Shown piece after piece: positions 24,293 to 36,525 of a DNA stretch of 64,000 nt. Source of the stretch: Erythrocercus mccallii (taxonomy: Eukaryota; Chordata; Aves; Passeriformes; Dicruridae). A program made the position numbers and the translations under genes. The stretch is taken from positions 426,701 through 490,700 of the forward strand of contig VZRG01000182.1 of NCBI GenBank assembly GCA_013397435.1. Reading direction: 5' to 3'. Positions within the stretch are counted from its first letter, which is position 1, and each line of letters opens with the position of its first letter. The notes under the pieces were generated by a model. That model was not told the DNA's origin and did no database searches. It saw only the letters and a list, made by a program, of their open reading frames with translations.

Positions 24293-25520
24293 CCGAGTCT
24301 GAGCCATTTACAATGCAGAGGAAGGTGGTGGCAAGCAGTGTTTTCTTGACGGAAAAATCCAAATAGTTTTGGAAAATATGAACCTCCAAACTTTGAGAAT
24401 CCGTTAACAGACTGTGGGGAATATGAAATAACATGCATTTATTGAAAAGGTCTTGATGAAGTCTTTTTGAAAGCCTCTGCATTTAAGAACCAGTCTTTTG
24501 CGATTTGACCTCCCAACTGCAACTTTTTTTTTGCAGAGGGAAAGAAATGTTAAATGCTATGACTGCTAGACTGGGAACTTAGTTCTGCTAACATCAGGTT
24601 TATGACCCAGGATGGAGGTAAATGGCCAAACCCGATCAACACCCCATTAATCCAAGGATGATCAAGTAACATTGCATTTGGCAAAGCCACAAATAACCAT
24701 GTAATAACATTGTAATTCTATGGTAATTTCTTACACATGGTTATTGATGCCTTGTAAAATAATGTGTTACCAATAATCCCATATTACCTCTCTGCTCTTA
24801 AATATAAGGTCACTGACAGACCATGACTGTTTAATGTACTTTCAGTCTCAAACAGAAATCTTATACAATGGTTATAAAAATGAACCTTAGTGGGTGACCC
24901 TCTTTGCTCTTCTTTAATTTTTTTTTCCCTCAGAACATGTCACATATACATCAGTGCTACTCTAGATAGTAGTAGTTGTGGAGTATTGGATTTAATTTAC
25001 ATTCAGCATTTCACTTACCTCCTTAAAATTAGGAGCTCTCTCAAAGATTTGGATTCTACAGGTTGTGTTCCCACATTCAAGGGTGGAGACTGGGGACCTG
25101 GTTGAGAGGCAAAGGACTCTCCTGCACTAGGATTCAAACCATCCCCAAACCAACCAAACACCACAGTGCTGTGCCAGGCACCTACGGCTTATTTTGAGCA
25201 TCAATCATTGGTGAATGGGTAAGAAAAATTGGATGCTCCCATTCCAACCTCCTACTGTGAAGATACCTAGAAACCAGCTGAGAGCCAGAAAGACTTGTCA
25301 GGGCAGGGAGAGCAGCCAGGGAGACTTGCCTAAGAGATAAAATGGTGTCATGCTAGGTTTTTGTCTCTCAAACCTGGACCTTATTTGACTCAACTGTAAT
25401 GTTTAATATAATCTTTTCCACCTGTGTGCAGAGAAACCCATATCTCTCCATATGCTGCTGTTTTTACATAGAAGTTTGGGGTCCTTATACAAGATCTCAC
25501 TCATAGTCTAGACTTTTTTT
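24293..25520. other. Unique stretch with a perfect inverted repeat
   Basis: No gene is seen. The main structure is an 11-bp perfect inverted repeat (AATAACCATGT at 24692-24702, ACATGGTTATT at 24735-24745) in a region with several GTAAT/ATTAC-like strings. Confidence 0.7.
24692..24745. repeat. Perfect 11-bp inverted repeat, 32-bp loop
   Basis: AATAACCATGT and its exact reverse complement ACATGGTTATT flank a 32-bp AT-rich loop. The flanks carry more GTAAT, GGTAAT and ATTACC strings, so the whole 24665-24785 stretch may be a decayed palindromic repeat. No known family was recognised. Confidence 0.7.
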
Positions 25521-25634
25521 GTCATAGAATTATGGAATGGTTTAAGGTGGAAGGAACCTTAAAGATCATCTCTTTCCAAATCTCCTGCCATGTGCAGGCA
25601 CACCTTGCACTTGACTAAGATGCTCAAAGCCCAT
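25521..25634 (-). mobile_element. CR1 LINE 3' fragment, antisense
   Basis: Begins with GTCATAGAATTATGGAATGG, followed by GGAAGGAACCTTAAAGATCA, then CTCCTGCCATGTGCAGGCAC and a GACTAAGATGCTCAAAGCCC block. This is the reverse complement of the final ~115 bp of avian CR1. CCATGTGCAGG in place of CCATGGGCAGG and TTTCCAAAT in place of TTCCAACCC show moderate divergence. Confidence 0.92.
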
Positions 25635-27825
25635 TTCTTTCCCCTTTATTCTTATCAAAAGAAGATTGAAAGAAGATATTAATTCTAACCTTAAACTTTA
25701 GTCTTAAATAGTCTTAAAATTACAAAAGATTTTAAACTCAATTTACTTTGTATTTTAGGGCTAACCCTCTTGTTTGGGTAAACCAGACATTGGAAAATAA
25801 TTATCTGAATTAAATTGTGTTTTGGCAATTTATATGTCGCTTTAATTAGGAATATGTAATGAATTAGCAGTCTGGGCACAAAAACCTTGATCAGGCACAC
25901 AAGCAAGAACGCATTCTGCTCCCACAGCTGAGGCACCTCAGAGCCTCTCCTACTGCTCAGCTTTGCCTGGGCTTCCACCTTCCACAAATCCCCACTCTGA
26001 GGCAAGGCAGTGCTCGCAGACTTTAAACCCCCATTTTGTTCTTTCGCTTGTGTACAGCCCTGGGATTGTGAGAGTTAGTTTTGTGTCTGCAGTTCATCAG
26101 GGCTGATATGTTTTGTGCAGGGGGTTAGCAAAATTTAACAGCAGTTATTATCATTCCTACGCAGAGGAGATGTGTAACTGGGGGTTTATAACATTCTCCA
26201 AGAAGCTGTCGAGGACAAGACCGGGTCAGGCTTTGGAGAAAAAACAAACAACAACAACAAAAAAGTGCTACAAGACGGAAGAGGAATCCCAAGAATGGTA
26301 ACTGCCCTTTATGAAGAAAAGAGTGGAGAATCCAACAATCCAGCAATCCCACCAGCTTCATATTCCCAAGGGCTTGACTGGAATTAACATCTGACTGGGC
26401 TTCCTTTCACCAGCTGTGACTGTCAGGTAAACAGACCAAGGGGAAAATAGAGACATCTGTGCCTGGGAATAGCAGAGTTCCCCTGGCCCATAAACCCCTG
26501 GAAGTCACATTTACTGGGCTGTGCTGGGTGCTAACGCACGAGAGCAGTGTCTCCATCTCTGGCCCGACATGTTGCTCTTCAAACTGCACTTCTGAATTTA
26601 ATCAGTTCTTTGGAGCCTATTTTTGTGTTCTCCATGCAGCTGTGGAGCACAAGGAGCCGTGTGGTTTCTGTGACCTTTTGCTGCTCCTGGCAGCTTTCTC
26701 TCTGATGCTGCCTCTCAGCCATTCCTTCCACCCCATCGCGTTCACGTGAACTATTCACATTCCTCAAAGACAGCTCGGGATGCAAACATGATTTATGTGT
26801 TTCACGAGGTCTTCTGTTTCTTCTGTACCAGTAAGAAAACCATAAGGCTTCTCTCCAGGCTTGCTGACTGGGGCTTAGCTGGTGCTGTCCATGGCCTGGG
26901 AACCCCTGCTGATCTTCAGAGAAGTGAGCAGCACTCCCTCCTCACACACCCTTATGAGACAGGTTTTGACCTGGGCGTTGGCAGGTCAGAGGATGTCACA
27001 CATCCTCTGTTCTGAAATGCCCTACTGCAGTCACTGGGTGAGGCAATTCTGGTCAGCAGAGCCAGGGTGGAAATTAGGGGTGAACCTCAAGACTGCTCTA
27101 ATTTGATCTCCAATGTCCTGCAACAAAGGGCATGGCAAAGCAGGGGTCGGTTCTGGCCTCTTGCAAGCAGATTCTGCCTGGTTTGCATAAATGTGTCATG
27201 AGAAAACAATGTTCTTGTGAAGCTAAATCATGAAGATATGATTCCTCTATCTTTTAAAAGTAAATTTCCTTCTTTATTGAATCAAGAGGAGTTTTAATTA
27301 ATTATGTTTTCTATCAAGAGATTGGATAAAGAGAGATTCTGTATGGCTCAAGATTACATGCCAATTTTGCAATGAAGATGCAAAGTTAAAAATCTACTTT
27401 TTATGCTGTCAGGCTTATAAAACTATTTGGATTTGCTAAGTCCATTTGTGTGTCCCACAGTCACTAGGATCATTTACTGTCAAGATTACTACAGGCAGCA
27501 GTCCTTTCCTTTTTTTCCTGCAGCTTCCATCCCTCTTCCAAAATAATCCTTGGTCCTGTCGCTGAAAATTAGCCTTTTCCCAAATAGAAATACAGCTACT
27601 CTTCTCTCACAAAGTGCAATAATACATATCCTGTTTGGTGATTAGCTGAACGTTTCAAACTATTCTATTTTAAAATTTTGTTTAATGACGAGACAAAATA
27701 ACCATAAGTGTGTTGCTTAGGCTCCTAAGCCACCTTACACTCTGAAGGGTATACCTGAGCATAAGGGTATAGAAGGGTCCTTAGCCCCCTAGGATTTAGC
27801 ATTAACTTCCAGGCACTTGCCAGCA
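25635..27825. other. Unique non-coding stretch
   Basis: No gene or repeat family is recognised. The longest open frame is 104 codons (25691-26005, minus) and has no recognisable domain. Confidence 0.7.
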
Positions 27826-28330
27826 GCGAAGTGCTAATTCAAAGCCTTTTGATCCGGCACAATTCGCTTCAACACGCGGAGGCGAGCGCAGAGAGAAAGA
27901 GCGCCAGCCCCCTTGGAAGGGACAGCGCTCCAGCACCAACAAAGCCTCATTGTCCTCCTGCCCAGAGAGCCTGGAAGCAGTGGTGACCCCAAAGCAGTCC
28001 CTTTGGAAAGGGAGAACTGCTTTGCAATAATAATTATTCCTAGAGTTCAAAAGACTAAGCCGTTCGCCGAAAGAAATCAAATGATTAAAAATTCGCACAA
28101 CAGCTGGCTGGGGTTGAATGAAGACGTCAATTACACTGATAAGGAAGAAAGAAATGGTGCCTTCAAATGCTTCAAAGGAACAGCTATGTACAAATGTGTT
28201 TGGGCTTTGTAAAAATAGATCTACAGTGCTATGATCGGCCCAATTAATGTTTCTTTTTTGTGTGGCATTCCTGCCTTAAACGCTTTCAGTTACTCGAATA
28301 ACCGCAGATTTCTCTGAGTGAATAAACCCT
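27826..28330. promoter_or_regulatory. CpG-retaining block, candidate enhancer or CNE
   Basis: About 18 CpGs in 505 bp. The left third is GC-rich (CACGCGGAGGCGAGCGCAG), while the right two thirds are AT-rich yet keep CpGs (CCGTTCGCCG, AAGACGTCAATT, ATGATCGGCCC, ACTCGAATAACCGC). CpG retention inside AT-rich DNA is typical of conserved, unmethylated enhancers. It also holds AATAATAATTATTCC and CCCAATTAATG, which are homeodomain-like, and a GACGTC core like a CRE. A 99-codon plus-strand frame (27913-28212) overlaps it but is unrecognised. Confidence 0.4.
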
Positions 28331-31300
28331 CCTGTTACCTTTTCAAAGTGCCTGAAAGTGTGATTTAAAACATTACTTGATCCTCTCCGTTCTTCTCAGC
28401 CAAATCAGCTGTTCACAGATAGATCAGCGTGTTGTGCTTACTTTATGAACAGCAAGAATAGGTTCATCCACCCTTTTCCCTGAGGAGAAGACACAACTTA
28501 TTTATTTGGTTATACAACAGACTTTCCCTCTTGTAGTTAAAGGCACGGTCCATGCTCCACTTTGTGGGCACAAAACTTGGCCAAAATGCTCAAGACACAG
28601 CTGCAACCTGAAATAAAGGATGGCTTTCTGAGCACAATTTAAAATCAAACAGCAAAATACCAACAGAAGTCTGGTTTTGGTGGGTTTTTTTTTCCTTGTA
28701 AGACTTTATGATCCTCCAATCAACGAATGTGTGAAGTGTGCATTTCCAGCAAGAATTAAAATTGATCTTGTGTTTCTTACCGCTGCCTACAACTCTGAGT
28801 GTGGCAAAGTTACTACTCAGAATCCATTGAATCATCAGCACTTATGCACTGGGGACAAAGCTGTGCATGAGAAAGGGGAAAAAGGACTTTTCAGACTATT
28901 TAGACAAAGTGTTCCACATATTGACGCTATTCCCCTTATCTGTGCGGGCTTTGTCTGGACACAGAATGGGGTTAACAGCAGCTGCCACTCTTGCAGGACC
29001 ACGCAGTCACCCAAGGGTGAATGATTTTTGTGTCAGAGCATTTCCAAGCGTAAAGCTCAGGAAATATGAATGGTATATGATATCCAAAAGAAACTGGGTT
29101 CTCAGCGTCACTTCATAGAAGATTTTTGGGTTTTTTTTGTGGAAGGGCACTGGCTTTGAGCAGTCTCATATCTTGCAGCTCTTGTAAAAGGAAGGGCTCT
29201 ACATTGAATAAATATATGGATTCTCTGCAGCCCCGACTTCTCAAGTAAGAAACAACCTTCAAATCATACATGCAGTTACCAGCTGGCAAATGGTAAATTA
29301 TGCTCTCATCTTATGTAATACAGCTGAGATTTTGTATCTTAGTTATTTTTTTGGGTTTTTTTCTTAGTGCATTTTCACAGATGAATGAATTTGCCAATTT
29401 TCCAGAGGGAAACTGTTTGCCTTCCATGGGTTATCTATGTATTTTATTGACTCAGACATTTTCTTTTAAAAGTGTGATGCTGGGAAATGTTAAAATGCCT
29501 TTTAGGCTCTTTTCTGGCTTTTTGGCTTCTCCACTTCTGCATATAAAATTCCCAAAAAGATGGCTGTGCAGTTCCAAGCTGTGCTTGCATCCAGCGAGAT
29601 GGAATAGATATACAAAATAAAAACTGTTAGAGGTTAAAGCTTTGGGAGTCATGATCTCTCCAGGTCTCACCAACCCAGATGTTACCTCTGTCCTCGGTCA
29701 TTCTGAATTGCTCATGTCTTTTTTGGTGCTACCAGAGAACTGCCAGTGAACGAATTCTCATCACTGATGTGATGAAATGTGGGACAGAACAGCAGAGCCT
29801 ACTCTCAAAACCTATCTGTGAGTTTCACTGAGCTCATGAAGTTAACAGCAAACAGGTAATCCTTCAATTGGCCATGTCTTCACAGCACTGCTCTCTGGAT
29901 TTATTTATCTTTTGTTTTCTTTTCCAAATGTGTTGTGAGTGCCATATGCTTTTCTGGGCTGGTACCAATATCCAGGGCTTTCACCATCACTGTCATTGCC
30001 ATCATTCAACAGACAATATCTTTCCTGGATTGTGTTCTTCCACTCCCTGCTGGGAAAATGGCTTTTTGGATTTTATTCATGTTGTTTTTTGCCTTGTGAA
30101 GGATCTGGTCCTGAAAGAAATTGTGGTCTCAAGAAACTGTGACAGACATTCAGATTTTATACCCATAAAATGATAGGTAAAATATGTGGTTTTTTCTCAT
30201 TTTCACCTTTTTCTTTCATGCACTTCTTACAAAGATGCTAAATATCAGAAGTACCTTGTGCCCAAGCCTTGCTAGTTAAGCATGACTTGGTTTGGAAATT
30301 CCTAAAACTTTGCTGAAATATTACCTATACTGATACTCAAACAAATTCTGCACATGGATGGTCTTCAAGTGACTTGGAAAATGAAGTCTGTGTGAATGGC
30401 TGAGGTGGGTGTATGGAAAATAAATTCATCTCGGAAATATAGGGAATAGAGTTCAGTTTCATATTGGTTATCAGCTGGAAATATTATCAGACTCTTCAAC
30501 TTATCCAATCAGTGCTGCTGTCTCTAGAAAACTGTCTCTAACACACTGACTCAGAGTAGATGGGGGTGATGGAATAATAATTCTTGATTGGGTTCATGCT
30601 CCTATATGTGTATACAGGACAGCATTTTTTCTTTTTGTGTGCATGGCACATTCCTAAACTGTAATTGCTAGACTCTCCAAGTTTCTCTGGCTGCCAAATC
30701 CCCTCACTGTGACTCTAGCAGTGTTTTGCATTAGCTGTACTGAACAGTAAATATTATAAAGAAAATAACCAGCATTGAATATTCTGCTAATGCATGTAAA
30801 CCACCAAACCTCTGAAATTACTTTTGACCAGTTGTGTACAGCCCCAGATTTCAAGGCCATTTATGACAGAACCCAATTTATCTTTTGTAGTTGTACTCAT
30901 TACTCTTAGTCCAGCAGGCACTGCAAGCTCTGATAGCCTCTTTATCTTCATGTACCCCACCTGCAGTATTTAAAATGTTAACATCTCTCCTTTGTTACTG
31001 GTTCAGCACATTGAATATTGAAGCTGTGCTTGAAAATGCTGAAACCTTCAGAATATAATAGAAAAGAGAAAAAAAAATATATTTCCTGTTCTGCAGGATA
31101 AAATAAGGACAACAGAAATCTGTTGACATAGTCCCCACTGAAAGAATACACTGCACAAAAGGAAGTTCAGCAAAATGAATGGGCACCAATGCTTGGCAGC
31201 ATCCCAGGCTTTAAAATTAAATAGCAACTTAATTTTCTTTAGAAAGAATGGAGAGATAAAACTGAAATTATTGTTCCTGCAGTTAAGAGCACTGGACTTC

Positions 31301-34300
31301 TTATGTGCTCTTAAGACTTCCAAAATCCCATTTGAAGAATTAATATTTCTTGTAATACTATTTTTTTAATAAGGAGATGACATGTGCAGCATTACTTTCT
31401 TGAAATGTTTCTGGTTTTATTTTATTTAGGGGTGAATTCTAATGCTCAAATAAGTTACAGTGGCACAAATCATTGTCCAGAGTTGAAATAAAGTTATCAG
31501 AGGTGCGAATAAAGCAAATTAAGAAACATTGCAAAGAAAATCACTGTCTGAAAAGGTAGAGGATGACAGATTTCTTCAGAATTGCTCATAACACTGAGAT
31601 GACCTAGAAAAGTCCAAAGGCTAAGATACTAAACACCAAAGGCCTCCTTATGATCAGCTGTGGCAAAATCAAATACTCTTGACTGAGAAAGTCGTGGTGA
31701 GTGTTGGGGATTGTTAAACTGACCTATCCCCGTGTGAGTGATGGGAGGGACATGGGTTAAGGTCAGGAGACAGATTTCTCCGATTTTGATGTATGGAGAA
31801 AATTTTCTTGTTAAAAATGGCTATTTTCTGTCCTCTTTAAATCAGCTCTCTGCAGAGATCAGGAAGCATTCTGTGGATACACCAAATGAGCTTGGGAAAA
31901 GTATTTTGGATTAGGAGGATTGATTTGGTAATGACAGAGCTTGCTGAGGATCAGAGAAATGGTTTTACTAATGAAGACAGGCTTGGGGTTGGAGAAAGGA
32001 TACAGGGCAATAAAGGTTTAATCAGAGGAGGAGGAAAAATGAGGATTACACCTGCACAATGGGAATGGGATTCCCTCTGTGGGGCTGCTTCCAACATGCT
32101 CAGTAAACGCCCTGTGAAGGGCCTGTCTGAGCACGCACAGCCTTTTCCTCTCAGGTACATGGACTGCATCTCTGCAGAGGGCTGCAGGGAATGCTCGCTG
32201 TGAGGCTCTGCAGTACCCAGGCTTGAAACAATGTCGGCGTGGAAGAGACAATTTGCCAAGAACAATTTAAAAAAAGTGTTCTTGCTCACCTCCGAGGCAC
32301 CTCATGGAAGTTTTATTTCATCTTTTGGATCCTTTTGCGACAGACAGAGACGATGACTGTTGCTAAAACTCATATCAGAAAGATAACTCTTTCTGGAATG
32401 CAGTTTTTGTGCCACAAATCAAACAAACAAAACCCACAAACAAAAGAACCTACAACTTTTCCCTGTTGACTGTGACACAGGAATATATGGAAGCCAGACC
32501 TTCCACTGCTCAGAAGGCAGAAAGCAAGAAGGGCTCTTTATTTGTTCCACTGTATTTGGAACCACACATCGTAGTGGATACTTGGAAAGGCAGCGCAGAG
32601 CATCCATGATGCTGCATACTTATTTTCCTCAACTGTGAATTTGTCCCTATTGTCTGAAATTACATTTCTTTCCTGCTGGGTTGAAACAGTAAGGAATGGA
32701 ACTGAACTTCATCAGCTGAAGTGAGAAATGGTTTGTAGTTCAGCTGGGAATTGGCAATCCTCAGTTTAATACTCTCTTTCAAGATATATTGAGTTTAGGA
32801 GAGCTACTTACTTCATATTTATGTAATGCTCTACTAACACTACACTGTTTCAACAAATCAAGTCAGTTAAGTGTTCTCTTTGCAGGCTGAGGATGTCAGG
32901 TTCCACAAAAGAATATATAAATAATTTGCATCATCCAGGCACAGAGAATTGTGCTTGGGGCTCTCTCTCCTTGATTTTTTTTATTAATAAATGCTGTGCT
33001 GCCCCACTCAAGTGGCTTGCCAAGTGACTGTAGGCAAAGCTTATGGTCAAAACGCTGTGCTTTGTCAGCTAGAACTCCTTCTCTCTTTTAAAACAATGTT
33101 ACATCTTTAATTTATGACCACTTTTCTGCACTCTGGGAAAGCTTCTGTGAAGGAGGCTGTTGATTTCCAGGCTCAGTTCCTTAGGAGTTTGCTTTATAAG
33201 GTGAACTCAAGCAGTGCTGTGAACATCTCAAAGTCTCCCTCCATCTGCTCAGGGGTCAGGAAAGTGTTGGAAAAGCTTTCCCTACCATATGGGTCTCACA
33301 TTCCCTCATGTTCAGTGATGCACCACATCTTGGGGAGATTCTCTTTTGAGGCTGATGTCCACTTGTGCAACATACTGCACCACTGTTTTCTGCAATCTGC
33401 ACAGAATTTAGCCTGGATTAATCAGATTGTCTATTGGTTATCTTTATTCTCTGTTAGGCCAGGATGGCAGTGAGACTTTACATACCAATAGCTGCTGCTG
33501 ATGGCACAATGTTTGAAAAGCAAATGGCAAAGTTAAATACTGTAGCAGAAGCTGAAAAATAAAGCTTCTGAACCATATTACAAATATTTGTGGTTTGCAA
33601 AGCAGCAAGAAGAAGACAAAACTGCCATTTAAGAAGACATTTATAATGCAACTGGATGAGTATGTGACAGAGTAAATGTTTTCATCCTGGAAGAAAACAT
33701 GGCTAGCTGGCCAGAATTGAATAAAGATGAGGAAATCTTTTACATATATATAAGTGTTATACTTTATGGGAAATTCAGGTGTTAGATGTGATTTAAGGTG
33801 GCTCTGATATCATGCAAATGTAATGGGGCAAGTGACAGGAATTTTTTTAATTGTGCAGTCAAAACTGGAAGAATCTGGAAAATGACATACCAGTTTTATT
33901 TCATGTCTCTTTCAGTTATTTTTGCAATACCTACAGCTACGCTAAGAATACTTTTGCTCGGAGGAAAAGAAAAAGAAGGTTTGCTTAGTGCAGAGTTTTA
34001 GTATTTTGATTTCTTGGCTCAGGTGCTGAAATTCATCTGACTTCATGAATTTCTTTCTGATGCAGTGACTGGTCATGAGCTTTTCACAACTCGGAACCCT
34101 AAAGCAAAATAATGAAGGCAACTAAATTATCTGATGGCATTAACCGGCTAAGTCTGTCTTTAGCCATTACGCTCAGAGGGGCAGCAGTGCATGTGTGTGC
34201 AAACACCAGCCTCGTCGGGGAGCGTGGCTGAGTGCAGCACTGGTGGCCTCTTTCTCCCCCTGGTTCTGGGGAAGGCAAAGCCAGAGATGTCGTTCTGGAG

Positions 34301-36347
34301 TACTGGAATATGATGTTGCTGCCTCATGTTCTGCCTTGTGATCTAACATGGCAATCACCAGTGAGTTTGGGTCCTTTTTTGCAGTTGATTTTTATATTAA
34401 ACATCGCACAAGGGAGATCGGTTAATGCTTTCATTCCTACGTATAGGGGAGAATTTAAATACGAAGTTGGGAGAGTTTTACTGTGGATATTCTCTTCACA
34501 TGCCCAGCACAACCCTCTTTTCAAAAGCAGGGTCCTTCATGCTGTGTTCTACTTCTTTAATACTCATCTCTCACCAAAGGTCAGAGAGCTTCAGGCTTGC
34601 CTACAGCCCTCAAACCAAAGGCAGATGGAGTCCTCAGGAAGCACAAAGATGTTCCTGCAGATTCACAGGAATCCTGCCACCACAGAAATCACAGACAGCA
34701 GGACTTTTTCACTGCTCAGAGGACACTCAGTAAACTCCAATGTATTTTTCTTTTAATTATGCCGTCAACAAAAGGATGGATTCATCATATGCCTCCCCTG
34801 TTAAGAACATTAAAGAGAAACCCTGTCTTCTACACTTCATGTTTATTCCATATGAAAAATCTTGAGGAAATTTTGTTGGGTGGGGGGTGGTCTAGGAATT
34901 GGAATTCCTCTCAAAATGAAAATGAAAGGTAGGAAGGTTACACAAGCACATACCACACCTTGGTAAGCATTTGAGGGACATTTTGAAAGTCTGAAATGGA
35001 CACACGAAACAACTTTTTCCTCCTATTCAGCAAGAACCTAGAAATGGCTTGTGGAAACTCACAAAGTGGAGACCAAGCACACACATGACACGAAGAAGTT
35101 CTTTCCAGCACCCTGACTGAACAGGTCATTCATACTCAAATTACTGACAAGAGTCCTAATAATTTCAGGAAGTAAGAGCCTCAGATATTCTGAGACTACA
35201 AACAGAGGCTGCAGTGTGGGGCTTGGTTATTAAACAAATAGGTTAGTCAGGAGATCTGAAAGGGAAGATGTAAACAATTTACGTTCCGAGCGAAACTGGA
35301 AGCCTTTCCATAGTGTTTGCTTTTGTTTTCATGGCTCATTTGAGCTCACTGGAATCCCACCCAGTAAAACATAAGTTCCCTAAATGAGTTTGGTATGTGT
35401 GGGGCGTGCAACAGCTTTGAGTGCTGAAGGTCTGTGGTGCAAGGCTCATCTGTACCTTTGTGTTCCAGCCCCTCGGTGTACGGCAGGAACGCTTCCAGTA
35501 GGACTGAATTTGCTTTTTTTTTGCCAACAAAGGGCCTATAAAGATTTGCAACTTTAGCAAACGGGTGCTTTCATAACAAATATTTTGGCTTGTACCCCGT
35601 GTAATCTGTGAAACACCACAGCACAGTGATTTCCCTCAAATCCACGCAGCACAACAATAAATCAGCCAAAATCTAATATACTGTCTGCTAAGATGGAATG
35701 CGATTTTTTTTTTTTGTTTTGTTAAGAAGTACACATTAATCTTAAGTCTTCAACCTAATAACCCAGTAAAACAAAAGGTATCTTCGGATATCTTCGGCTG
35801 GATTTCTACTGCTTTCATTGAGCTTTGTTTTCCAGCCTCTGGTGGCTCTAAAACCATGGTGACAGTACAGAAATGAGCAAAAGTTCTGCGGTATCTCCCT
35901 ATAAACTGTATTTGAGGGGTCTGTAGGTCTGAATTCTTTTAGAAGGACTTGTCTTTTTGGGTATTTTTTCCCTTTGAAGAGCATGGGACAACTTAATGGT
36001 TTGGCTATTTGGTATTTATTTGTAGGATTTTTCACTTAGATACCTTTATTTCAGCAACATCCAGCATTATTTCCTACTTAACAGAGAAGACAGAGGCAAA
36101 GACCTCGCCATTTCTAGAGTTCTGACTCTTCTCTGATCCAAAAAGTGCTTCAGTTACCATTCTCTCCAGTCCAAAAATTTTAAAGCCAATTCACTGCTGT
36201 GTTTGAGCAGTCAGAAGGAAGTGCCAACTCAGTCGGAGTTATGATTTTGTTAAGAAGAAATACTGGCTAATCCCATTTATTTCAGCATGACTTTTTCTCT
36301 CACATACTAAATCTTGCTCTTAGCATCCCCAGATGGGATCAGGAGAA
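28331..36347. other. Longest repeat-poor non-coding stretch
   Basis: Eight kilobases without a recognised gene or transposon. The longest open frame is 174 codons (34232-34756, plus). Its protein shows no domain I know and mixes frames seen in other short overlapping open frames, so it is probably chance. Three G-run/T-run junctions lie at about 28682, 29128 and 29353. Confidence 0.7.
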
Positions 36348-36525
36348 CACAGAATCACGGGATGGTTAAGGTTGGGAAAGACCTCTGAGATTGTCCAGTC
36401 CAGGCTCTAACCCAGCACTATGCTCACCACTGAACCATGTGCCCGGGGGCCACACATGCATGGGTTTTGAACAAGATGTGTTCAAAGGGCTGGTGATGCT
36501 CCCATGGCTCTGGGAGAGGTACACT
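36348..36525 (-). mobile_element. CR1 LINE 3' fragment, antisense (second subfamily)
   Basis: Starts with CACAGAATCACGGGATGGTT and continues through AAGGTTGGGAAAGACCTCTG, GAGATTGTCCAGTCCAGGCT, AACCCAGCACTATGCTCACC and ACTGAACCATGTGCC, then a weaker match (TTTTGAACAAGATGTG and GGTGATGCTCCCATGGCTCT). This is the reverse complement of the CR1 type whose sense tail reads GGACATGGTTTAGTGGTG, also present at 23.9-24.3 kb. The right boundary is approximate. Open frames of 72-119 codons across it are artefacts. Confidence 0.88.

Noticed and set aside
34232..34756. 174-codon open frame, plus strand
   Set aside because: No known domain; two other plus-strand frames overlap it, which points to low stop density and not to coding selection.
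36060..36110. AACAGAGAAGACAGAGGCAA as a reversed MIR tail
   Set aside because: Only a short purine-rich similarity to ACAGATGAGGAAACTGAGGC; the rest of the MIR order is missing.
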